A stretch of 64,000 nt of DNA from positions 24,194,188-24,258,187 of the forward strand of contig NC_049986.1 of assembly GCF_000003815.2 (NCBI RefSeq), given 5' to 3'. Made by a program: the position numbers and the translations under genes. Below the pieces are notes generated by a model. It did no database searches and was not told the DNA's origin. It was given only the letters and a program-made list of their open reading frames with translations. Origin of the DNA: Branchiostoma floridae (Eukaryota; Chordata; Leptocardii; Amphioxiformes; Branchiostomatidae). Positions 42,821 through 55,500 of the stretch are shown one piece after another; the stretch's first letter is position 1; every line of letters starts with the position of its first letter.

Positions 42821-43578
42821 CTTCAAATGTTTTAACTTCTTAAGGCTTCTTTCGGCCGGGCGTATACAGGTGGAGCCAGTATACGTAATATACAGGTGGT
42901 GAGATGTGCTTGCAGAAATTGGCACGAAATCCACTCCCTTGTTTTGAGACCAGATGCTGGCCAATGCATGGATGAAAAGAAGGCGATCTTCTCACCACTG
43001 TATCTATGGTTCAAAAGGCGTTGTTTATTTCCTTTACTTTATCATTGTCTCTCTAATGTATATATTGTCCTTACTGTATCAATTACAGCGTGTCTTTTGT
43101 CTCTTTACCCAACAGAAGCTAGGCTCTGATTGCGTTGAGCACTCTCAGAGATGTTGCAAACAATCCAGTCTTATTCTTATTGAACAATGAACGTTGCAAC
43201 TGAATGTCATTTTTTACATCACCATACGACACAACTAAGATACTGCTGTAGAGGTTTAAACACCATTGCCACGTGTACAGTTGTAGCTCACTGTGCAACA
43301 CGAACAAGTGTTCTTGGTTCGAAATTCAACCGCCGAGCATTGCACACCGTGGCATGTAGACACAAGGTGTGTAGTTGTAGAAAATGATACAGTAAAGAAA
43401 ATAAACAGCGTCTTAAGGCTGAGAAAGGACCGCTGAGAAAGACAGCCTCCTCTTGCTTACACGTGCAATCAGGGTTATATTTCCTTACAAAAGCACGGAC
43501 TGTTATTTCTGTTACCTGCTTGTGCTACGAAGTGTGTTACTAGTCGCGGGTAGCTCCACAAAGTTTCAACACATAAAG
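42821..43578. promoter_or_regulatory. Shared divergent promoter region of C1q genes 2 and 3
   Basis: 758 bp separate the start codons of gene 2 (- strand) and gene 3 (+ strand). Both halves have counterparts in the flank of gene 1 (39060-39640), which suggests that the whole divergent block was duplicated. Confidence 0.5.
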
Positions 43579-46500
43579 ATGGCTCATACAGGAGTCTTGG
43601 TCGCCGTCCTTGCTGTGCTAGGTTCCATGACGACCCAGCCCTGTGCAGGGGAAGTGAAGGAGGGTGAAGGCTCCTGCTCCCGGGTGTATAACGATCAGAA
43701 CATCACCGTGTTAGCGACGCCTGGACCGGCCGGGCACAAGGGGGACATGGGGGCCAGAGGTACATAACTCTTTATGCAATAGCTTCAACTACATTGTGTA
43801 TAACTGCATCTATCTTTTACTTCATGTACATTTATGATGTTGTCTGTATTTTACATATCAGGGATCTGCAATGCATATGTCTAATCGTATCCGAGACTAC
43901 ATCTGTGTGTGTATCAGTTTGTTTACACGAATGTGTCTGTGTCTGTACCTCTATTACGACTCGGACGTACAACAGGAGAATGGCGCATATTTGACACAAA
44001 CGTGTATGGTGTTTTAATAATGTCATCTTTGCAACAGTGTTTATAAGGAAATGTTGCATTATTGTATCCAAAGCAGTTTTAGTTTTAAAGCTATCTAATG
44101 ATGATTCTCTAGAGTACCCTCATCTGCATCATTGTTCTTGCATTCCCTAAGATAGCATCTCCACTATTACATTATGTGTGAATTTCATTAATGTATAACA
44201 GAATCCAAAATAATAAGGGAAAATCCATTTTGTTCCCTTTTTTCGGCTTCAAAACACAAAAATTAAGCCTTTCTTTTTATCAAAATGCAGCCTTCATGAC
44301 TTGGTATTTGCATTTTTAAGAAACTTTCTTTAAAAAATCACAACTAGATGAGGATATATACTCAAACAAATCAATAATAATCCAGCCTAACCGAGGATAT
44401 ATAATGAATTAGAGTTTTGTCCAGCAGCTTGGAGGATATATACTCCGGCTGGAGGACGATATATACTCTGATAGAGTATAAATACTCTGCATAAAGGAGG
44501 ATGGATACTCTGTCCGAAAGAGTATTTATACTCTGCTTTATACTCTGCCTGATAGGGTAGAGTATTTATACTCTGATAGAGGATGAATACTCTGCATAAA
44601 GGAGGACGGTGTATAGAAAGCAGCTAATGTATATTTTACTCATCTAGGTAATATGAAGGGATGATAATTTTCGTAGATGCTATCAGTAAATACATGATCA
44701 ATTGATAAGCTGCGACTATCAAAAGCGGCTGGAAGAGGAGAAATGGGCCAAATAGACGTATTAGTATCATGTCAGAGGAGTTAGTCCGCTAAATGAGCAA
44801 ACTGTACTCCTACAACGGACAAACCCCTCTGGTATGTTACGGACAAACCCCTCTGGTATGTTATCTGTCTATTTGAACGATTTCTTTTCTTTCCAACCGC
44901 TCCAGGAATAAAGGCTGATCAAAGGAAACGTAAAAAAGTTCATGTTAGGCTAACACATTAAGCTAATCTTTACAGTTAAAGCTGTGTTCTGCATACAAGG
45001 TACGCTCTCAATTCTAGCTTCATCTTGCAGCTGCTTCTTCCCTCAGCACGAGCGAAACTAGACCATCCTTGCTCACTACCTCCCTTCGTCCTTTCAATCC
45101 GTTGTTATTCTCTGAGCAGCAACCTGTAGCCAATGAATGAATGAAAAATGAAATCTCACCCCACATATTAAGCCTACGGTTTGAGAGAAAATATTGCTTT
45201 ATCTTCAGTGCTATAGTAGAGAAAGACACTTGAATGCATGCATTGCATGTTTTATAGTATCACATAAATACATACAACAGTGTACAAGAAGAGCTCAAAT
45301 TCATGTAGTGACTGCTGAGGACAACAGTCACAAATGCATATTCGACAAAATGGAGCAGGTTGGAGACATGTTCCTTAGAAACATTCGATATAAACGGTCA
45401 AAAGGAACAGCCATTTATCTTAATCTGCTCAGAAAGAAAAATAGGAATTTGTTACATAACTGTAGGTGTCCAAAATCAAAGTGATTTCAATTTTTCTCTG
45501 CCCTCTATCAATCAAGTCTATCCGTCATTTTATTAACTGTGGTCTAGGTGGACATATGTTACCTATTTCTTCCATTAGACAGCTTTCCAGACGTCCGTCG
45601 CTGACTCGAAGCGATCCGAAGATGTCTCCTAGGGGACCTGAATAAGTTTGTGGTGAGAACACGGATACAGTAAGTCTATAACATCCGTGGCGCTCCTAAC
45701 AATGTTTGTTGATAGCAAGTCACCAACTTTGTTAACCCCTATGGCACCATTACACCATGCGATTTGAAACAAACCTACAATTGCTTAACAAACGAGCAGG
45801 AAACGGACATTTCAAATGTAATTCAGTGTTGACCGTTGACCCTACCGAGTGACCACTAGTAGGAATAATGATTTAACAGGACACCTGAAGAAAATTCCAT
45901 GTCATCAGCTCACTATAGCTCACTTGACACTTTAAGCTGAATAAGTCTTTGAAATCAGTCTTTTTTGTAAACTGTAGGGATTACCCTTAGGCCTAAATGA
46001 TTGAGAAATAAATAAGAAATTCTGAAAAAAAAGCTACATAAGGGACCCTAATTGAAGTAATCTGTAACATATGACACAACATAAAGGTAATGACAACAAT
46101 CTCATGAAAAAGACAAAAGCTCAACACACAAATAAAACAAATGTGCCACTGTTTTGGCTCTACACACTACCCCCTCATCTAGTGAACCAACATTCCCAAA
46201 CAATCGGAAAACTTCAAAACATTACAAGGCACATTAGCCGAGAATAGGCGACAAAGAAAATAGATTTTGATTCCAAAATTGAAACCCATTCAACGTAACA
46301 CGTACTGCGATAGATCTGCCTTTTAATTAAAACTAGAGATAAATATGTGTAGTCACACATGCACACAGGGTCGCTTTTAAGTGTAATTTGTGCCAGGTGA
46401 AATTGTAGCTAGGCAATGTTAAAAAGCAGGTGTGAACATGTATATACAGCCCTTGTAGTTAGAGGTCAATGTGTGGGTGGGACAAGGGGGTGAGGCAGTT

Positions 46501-49500
46501 GGAAATGGTCTGTCCCAACCTGAACGCTCCATCCTTCTGCAGGAAGAAATGGACTGTCCCCACCTGAATAGACCCCCCAGAAATAAGAAATGGACTAGCC
46601 CAACCTGAATAACCCCTACTTCAGCAAGTTCTAAGTACTTGAGACACACGTACACACGAGGTACATTGTACGAGGGACGCTCGACCAAACAGTGCACGTA
46701 ATACAGCTTGCCGTCCGTTTATTTTTATTACCTACATAAGTTATGGAGATGATCGTCAAAATTTGCATTATCAACATCTTGCTACATTCCTCTTTACTTA
46801 AGGAACATACTGTATGAATATCGAAAGTGTAACAGCTTTTTGTAATTTTGAAATTGATATGCAAATTATTACCTCATTTGCATAAATTTAACATCTCATG
46901 GTAATCTTGATAACAATTATATTGGACGAAAAGATTAAACACCTATCATTTAACAGTAATGTTTAATTAGTAGTTTTCATTGGAAGTTATGATAATGAGC
47001 TCCCTCAGAGATACACTATATAGGAATTATAGCAATTATCTATTCAAATAAAATAACAACATATATTCCGTCAAATCAGAAAAATAACTCATATTCGTCC
47101 TTACGTATTGATAGAGAGGAGCTCCGGTGTAATTTTTCCGACCACTACTATATCTACGTGACTCAACCTCTGCTTGGAGAGTAACCCAGGCTAACCGCTT
47201 GACACCACCGCTGGACTCCTAGCTCCACATGCCGGTAGCTCATTTGGCCCAGCGGGGTGCGAACTGCTAAGTACCACTGAAGTGACACACGACTTCCAAA
47301 CAGATCTGTCTCGTCATTAGCCTCCCTAATAGCGGGCCTTCTGGGTCTTTTTGTCTTTGGGCTCATAAAACACTTCTGCTGCATATTTGTATCTTTGTTA
47401 TTCTCTATCTTATTGCAATAAAAGCAGGCTTTGAATCCAGTATATCATCACAAACATTTATTCTATCGGACACAAAGACTATCGATCTAGTAAGTTACAG
47501 TACTTACACACATTTAGCCCCTTAGCCTTTAGTTAGTGAACCGCCCCTGGTTGGAACCCTTCCTATCATCAACGGAACTCCCCCTTGACTGTTGCGTATG
47601 GTATGAAGCCTGGTATGAAGGGTAACGCCTCCTTTCATGATGTCACGAGCTACGTTACTTCTGCCCCGGTGACCAATCACTGGTATTCTCTTTGTCACTT
47701 CAAAGTCATGCAAAGCTAACTGGTCACCAGAAAAACCCCGGTCTACTGCATACCAAACTCATATAGAGTGAGACCAACATCATGTAAATGTCCGCTGTGC
47801 TCCGACATGAAAGCGGACATGGCCAAATACTGAAATAGTGGAATTGTGGGAAAGCTTGGCTTGTTTACACCAGGCGATAATCTTTCAATTTCTTGGCAGG
47901 CGAAACGGAGAGGGTAATCCACGTGACACACAGCAAAGTCCCTCGAGCCCCGTACATGCTCGCGCTCAACTTGATTGCACCACCAGTCCAAATTTCAAGT
48001 TACTTGCTATGTGTTTGAATCTTGATATATATATATCCGAACGACGAGGCTTTAAAAGAAAACTGTATCCTTGAGAGTCGCCCGGAACAACTTATAATTG
48101 TGCTGGGACTATCGCATCCTTCCAAACAGCTAAGCTTTGACTGTATCTGTTACCAAAACACTTCCAGATGCCCGCGCACATAATAACTGTCATCTGAAGT
48201 CAGAAATTCAGGTCAAGATTCGACAAGTAAATGGAATCACAACCGCACTCTACAACTAGAAAGTGTTAGAAAACCCACAAAGGCAAACAGTGACAATCAA
48301 CTGATGAGAGACCGTCCAAACTTGGAACTCAGAAGTCCTACCTGCCTTGTAACGATCTACACTACCCAACTCGACCCCCCCCCCCCCTTCTCCAGCTTAA
48401 CAACATATCGTCTCCCCAAAGAACATGTCCATAAGTTTTATATACATCAAGAGGATCACTGTATAATTTCAGAAAGGAGTTCTACATACCAAAGAACATT
48501 GTGGAGCTGTCCATTCAGAAGCAGGCGTGTATCGCTAGAAATGTCTTTTCCCATGAAGATAAGGCGCCAGCGCGCCTGCTGACCGTTGATCAAATGTTCT
48601 TCATATTTGTTACAGCAGGGTTTGTCCGCTCAAGGTACGCCCTCGTCTCTCCGTTGCCAGGATGCAATTTTGGCACGAAGATACTGCAGTAGGCCACGAA
48701 ATAAGTTGAACTCGAATCAACATAACTCTTTTAACTGTGAGAAAGGATATGGACCCCACGGCTTGACCTGTAGCTTAATCTGCACTGTTGATCACTGTTT
48801 CACCGTACCAGTTCGGCCCCCTAGCCTGTTGATGACCCCGGCCCGCCAGATGTTGGCCCGCCCGCCGCCGTGTCACACTGAAAGGTGACCCAGGCTTGTC
48901 TTACAAGACCCTATTCTTCAAGCAGATGTTGGGTTAGTGAGGAGGAAAAGCGCTGGTCGGGATTTCGGAGACAGCGGCTACTGCTATACTCCGACCCGAT
49001 CCCCGATTGGATATTATGTGTGAAGCGTTTCTGCAGGTTTCTGTTTGCCCGGTGTTTGTTTTTCCGACAGGTGAATGTTCAATTCTACAGTTAAGCCTAC
49101 CCGAATAAACTCTACGCTACACATATAAGATCATATAAAGTAAATAGGAGAAGGTGAGGACGGAAACAGATTGAAGTGTCGGAGGGAAACATAGACATTA
49201 TCTTATTGTTACAACACGGCTGATATCTATTATCAAATGTCATGGTCAAGCCCTGTACGTGTATTTTTACTTGTCGACATGTGTACACTTCACACATTTC
49301 CAAACGTACACATCTGAACTGTACCCATTACTAAAAAGCGTCGTGGTGGGTTATCTGTTGCGGTTAGACGACCTTAGACGTTAGAACTCACGTTGAAAAA
49401 TTACCGTGAATCTCAGAGCCAGCTTTATGAGAAGCTCCGGCTGGTTTTGTCATACTAAAATTTATAAGGGGAGGTTTGGCTCTCAATTTTTTGCTGGTTT

Positions 49501-52500
49501 TGTCATACTAAAATTTATGAGGGGTGGTTTGGTTGTTGCAGATTTTTAACTTGGTCGGTCCTCCTGTTAAGTATTCAACCTGTACATTGCGGTTAGACGC
49601 TATATGTATGCCTACCAGCATAACTCTTTAACCAGAGGTTTGACTCTGAGTGGGGACTAATGCTAGGAGGCATAAGGCCGCAGCAAGTAAATTTTATTGA
49701 TGACATCCTCTGCAGACTGGAAAAAAACTCAAGATGGGAAATGTTCAAGATCGACACGATAAACGTTGTAACAAGAATTAAAGTGACAAAATATGGCATA
49801 AAACCAACAAGGCCTTCATCCCTCTAAGTCGTTCACTATAGTTTAGTCAAAGTGACACTAGTGTGATGCGGTAGACAAGTATTAATAACCATGTTGGCAA
49901 CTACACTCGTTACTTTTATAAATGTTGGTGCCACTGTTACAACTATAATCCATCATGTTTCACATCTACAACTACAGTCAAGGCTCTAGTGTCGATTCTA
50001 GTGCCAATTCTACATACAATTTATAGGTTACAACACAACTTATTTGCCCATTTTGGTCTGTCTGCGGTCTGACCATCCCTAAAACCAGGCGAAGATTGAC
50101 GAGCCCGTCGATGTCATCCATAAAATTTACTTGCTGTGGCCTGGAAAACAGGCACCCAATACAGGGCGGATAGACGGCCGGTGACACCAGTAAAAGGCCA
50201 GACCCGAAACCAAACCTAGCATTACTTCCCACGCAGAGGTTCGGCTCCGGCTCCGGTTGTCGACTTATTTTCGGCCCCGGATTTTCCCTGAATAGTTTGG
50301 TTGACAACACCTTAAAGAAAAGGAGCCGAACTTCTACTTCGAGAGTAGGAAATTATTTTTTTTGCCAATTCTTAAAAGTGTGGAAATGACTTATGTAGTT
50401 TGCAGCCCAACGGAGGAACTCTAGTCTTCCCCAGGGGCAGGTCAAATTTCCTTGGCTTCTTTTATTCCAAGGTGTTTATGCTGCATGGTAGCCAGACTTT
50501 TTCAGGGGTTGTACAGCCCAGCCACCAAATTGAACAGGAATTCAGCATAGCCTCCTGGGTACAAATGACTTCAGTCAAGGGTCATTACTCTCCAGCTCGG
50601 CTGTTTTTTTTTTACGTTTTGTATAAGTCGTTTTTATCGGGCTTGCTATTGAAACACTAGAGGCAAGTAGAATAGTTTTTTTTAAACCCCAAACTCGCTC
50701 CCGGGATTTAAAACCGTGACCTATCGCGACCAAATTCTAAGCATTAAGTTCATGTAAATATGGTAGAAACGTTTGAATGTTGTCGTCTTAAATTAGGACG
50801 GTATCTTTCTCGCGAGTGCCAGCTTGCTTGGGTGCTTCACAACAGCTGTTTACTGAATTTTCCGGGGGTTTTTTTTGCAATAAAAAGATAACAGCAATTC
50901 CCTCAGGCCTATTTCCCGTGGTCAAACGACAACAATACCTTGGCCTAACGCCTGTTGTACAACCCCTGAAAACGTCCAACACAGCCGTGAGCATCCTAGG
51001 AATGTCTAGCCTGGTTACCAAACCCCAGCCCGATCTCAAGTATCTATCGTGCACGAAAGATATATCTTGAGGTTGGGGTATGGAATCCAGGCTAAGGAAT
51101 GTCCTGCCACTAGGGAAAACAAGTTCTTCTGTTGGGGCTGCCATCAGCCGTCCCTGGATGTTCAATATTAGCCCCCAAAAGATCCTTTCCTCCTTTTCAA
51201 ACAGAAGTTCAACTTAGGCTGGTTTTGACGTGTTTCTGTTTGACCTTTGAATCATTTTGTCCCAGTCGGCCACGGTATGTTTTCTTTGATTTTATAAACA
51301 AGTAAGAAAAATGCTGGTAGTCATACATATAACGTCTAACCGCAATGTACAGGTTAAACAGAGGACCGACCAAGTTAAAAATCTGCCACAGCCAAACCTC
51401 CCCTTAGAAATTTTAGTATGACAAAACCAGCCGGAGCTTCTCATAAAGCTGGCTCTGAGATTCACGGTAATTTTTCAACGTGAGTTCTAACATCTAAGGT
51501 CGTTTAACTGCAACAGATAACCCACCACGATGCTTTTTAGTAATGGGTACAGTTCAGATGTGTACGTTTGGAAATGTGTAAAGTGTACACATGTCAACAA
51601 GTAAAAATACACGTACAGGGCTTGACCATGACATTTGATAATAGATATCAGCCGTGTTGTAACAATAAGGTAATGCCTATGTTTTCCTCCGACGCTTCAA
51701 TCTGTTTCCGTCCTCACCTTCTCCTATTTACTTTATATGATCTTATATGTGTAGCGTAGAGTAGAGTTTATTCGGGTAGGTTTAACTGTAGAATTGAACA
51801 TTCACCTGTCAGAAAAACAAATACCGGGCAAACAGAAACCTGCAGAAACGCTTCACACATAATATCCAATCGGGGATCGGGTCGGAGTATAGCAGTAGCC
51901 GCTGTCTCCGAAATCCCGACCAGCGCTTTTCCTCCCCACTAACCCAACATCTGCTTGAAGAATAGGGTCTTGTAAGACAAGCCTGGGTCACCTTTCAGTG
52001 TGACACGGCGGCGGGCGGGCCAACATCTGGCGGGCCGGGGTCATCAACAGGCTAGGGGGCCGAACTGGTACGGTGAAACAGTGATCAACAGTGCAGATAA
52101 GCTACAGGTCAAGCCATGGGGTCCATATCCTTTCTCACAGTTAAAAGAGTTATGTTGATTCGAGTTCAACTTATTTCGTGGCCTACTGCAGTATCTTCGT
52201 GCCAAAATTGCATCCTGGCAACGGAGAGACGAGGACGTACCTTGAGCGGACAAACCCTGCTGTAACAAATATGGAGAACATTTGATCAACGGTCAGCAGG
52301 CGCGCTGGCGCCTTATCTTCATGGGAAAAGACATTTCTAGCGATACACGCCTGCTTCTGAATGGACAGCTCCACAATGTTCTTTGGTATGTAGAACTCCT
52401 TTCTGAAATTATACAGTGATCCTCTTGATGTATATAAAACTTATGGACATGTTCTTTGGGGAGACGATATGTTGTTAAGCTGGAGAAGGGGGGGGGGGGT

Positions 52501-55500
52501 CGAGTTGGGTAGTGTAGATCGTTACAAGGCAGGTAGGACTTCTGAGTTCCAAGTTTGGACGGTCTCTCATCAGTTGATTGTCACTGTTTGCCTTTGTGGG
52601 TTTTCTAACACTTTCTAGTTGTAGAGTGCGGTTGTGATTCCATTTACTTGTCGAATCTTGACCTGAATTTCTGACTTCAGATGACAGTTATTATGTGCGC
52701 GGGCATCTGGAAGTGTTTTGGTAACAGATACAGTCAAAGCTTAGCTGTTTGGAAGGATGCGATAGTCCCAGCACAATTATAAGTTGTTCCGGGCGACTCT
52801 CAAGGATACAGTTTTCTTTTAAAGCCTCGTCGTTCGGATATATATATATCAAGATTCAAACACATAGCAAGTTACTTGAAATTTGGACTGGTGGTGCAAT
52901 CAAGTTGAGCGCGAGCATGTACGGGGCTCGAGGGACTTTGCTGTGGTACCAGCATCGGGTCACGTGGATTACCCTCTCCGTTTCGCCTGCCAAGAAATTG
53001 AAAGATTATCGCCTGGTGTAAACAAGCCAAGCTTTCCCACAATTCCACTATTTCAGTATTTGGCCATGTCCGCTTTCATGTCGGAGCACAGCGGACATTT
53101 ACATGATGTTGGTCTCACTCTATATGAGTTTGGTATGCAGTAGACCGGGGTTTTTCTGGTGACCAGTTAGCTTTGTATGACTTTGAAGTGCCAAAGAGAA
53201 TACCAGTGATTGGTCACCGGGGCAGAAGTAACGTAGCTCGTGACATTATGAAAGGAGGCGTTACCTTCATACCAGGCTTCATACCATACGCAACAGTCAA
53301 GGGGGAGTTCCGTTGATGATAGGAAGGGATCCAACCAGGGGCGGTTCACTAACTAAAGGCTAAGGGGCTAAATGTGTGTAAGTACTGTAACTTACTAGAT
53401 CGATAGTCTTTGTGTCCGATAGAATAAATGTTTGTGATGATATACTGGATTCAAAGCCTGCTTTTATTGCAATAAGATAGAGAATAACAAAGATACAAAT
53501 ATGCAGCAGAAGTGTTTTATGAGCCCAAAGACAAAAAGACCCAGAAGGCCCGCTATTAGGGAGGCTAATGACGAGACAGATCTGTTTGGAAGTCGTGTGT
53601 CACTTCAGTGGTACTTAGCAGTTCGCACCCCGCTGGGCCAAATGAGCTACCGGCATGTGGAGCTAGGAGTCCAGCGGTGGTGTCAAGCGGTTAGCCTGGG
53701 TTACTCTCCAAGCAGAGGTTGAGTCACGTAGATATAGTAGTGGTCGGAAAAATTACACCGGAGCTCCTCTCTATCAATACGTAAGGACGAATATGAGTTA
53801 TTTTTCTGATTTGACGGAATATATGTTGTTATTTTATTTGAATAGATAATTGCTATAATTCCTATATAGTGTATCTCTGAGGGAGCTCATTATCATAACT
53901 TCCAATGAAAACTACTAATTAAACATTACTGTTAAATGATAGGTGTTTAATCTTTTCGTCCAATATAATTGTTATCAAGATTACCATGAGATGTTAAATT
54001 TATGCAAATGAGGTAATAATTTGCATATCAATTTCAAAATTACAAAAAGCTGTTACACTTTCGATATTCATACAGTATGTTCCTTAAGTAAAGAGGAATG
54101 TAGCAAGATGTTGATAATGCAAATTTTGACGATCATCTCCATAACTTATGTAGGTAATAAAAATAAACGGACGGCAAGCTGTATTACGTGCACTGTTTGG
54201 TCGAGCGTCCCTCGTACAATGTACCTCGTGTGTACGTGTGTCTCAAGTACTTAGAACTTGCTGAAGTAGGGGTTATTCAGGTTGGGCTAGTCCATTTCTT
54301 ATTTCTGGGGGGTCTATTCAGGTGGGGACAGTCCATTTCTTCCTGCAGAAGGATGGAGCGTTCAGGTTGGGACAGACCATTTCCAACTGCCTCACCCCCT
54401 TGTCCCACCCACACTTTGACCTCTAACTACAAGGGCTGTATATATGTGTTCACACCTGCTTTTTAACATTGCCTAGCTACAATTTCACCTGGCACAAATT
54501 ACACTTAAAAGCGACCCTGTGTGCATGTGTGACTACACATATTTATCTCTAGTTTTAATTAAAAGGCAGATCTATCGCAGTGTTACGTTGAATGGGTTTC
54601 AATTTTGGAATCAAAATCTATTTTCTTTGTCGCCTATTCTCGGCTAATGTGCCTTGTAAAAACTAATGTTTTGAAGTTTTCCGATTGTTTGGGAATGTTG
54701 GTTCACTAGATGAGGGGGTAGTGTGTAGAGCCAAAACAGTGGCACATTTGTTTTATTTGTGTGTTGAGCTTTTGTCTTTTTCATGAGATTGTTGTCATTA
54801 CCTTTATGTTGTGTCATATGTTACAGATTACTTCAATTAGGGTCCCTTATGTAGCTTTTTTTCAGAATTTCTTATTTATTTCTCAATCATTTAGGCCTAA
54901 GGGTAATCCCTACAGTTTAAAAAAAGACTGATTTCAAAGACTTATTCAGCTTAAAGTGTCAAGTGAGCTATAGTGAGCTGATGACATAGAATTTTCTTCA
55001 GGTGTCCTGTTAAATCATTATTCCTACTAGTGGTCACTCGGTAGGGTCAACGGTCAACACTGAATTACATTTAAAATGTCCGTTTCCTGCTCGTTTGTTA
55101 AGCAATTGTAGGTTTGTTTCAAATCGCATGGTGTAATGGTGCCATAGGGGTTAACAAAGTTGGTGACTTGCTATCAACAAACATTGTTAGGAGCGCCACG
55201 GATGTTATAGACTTACTGTATACGCGTTCTCACCACAAACTTATTCAGGTCCCCTAGGAGACATCTTCGGATCTAGGAGACAGCTTCGAGTCAGCGACGG
55301 ACGTCTGGAAAGCTGTCTAATGGAAGAAATAGGTAACATATGTCCACCTAGACCACAGTTAATAAAATGACGGATAGACTTGATTGATAGGGGGCAGAGA
55401 AAAATTGAAATCACTTTGATTTTGGACACCTACATTTATGTAACAAATTCCTATTTTTCTTTCTGAGCAGATTGAGATAAATGGCTGTTCCTTTTGACTG

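Noticed and set aside
50788-51165. 125-codon ORF in the palindrome spacer
   Set aside because: It runs through an 88-bp MITE with target duplication, so the frame is accidental. No domain is recognised.
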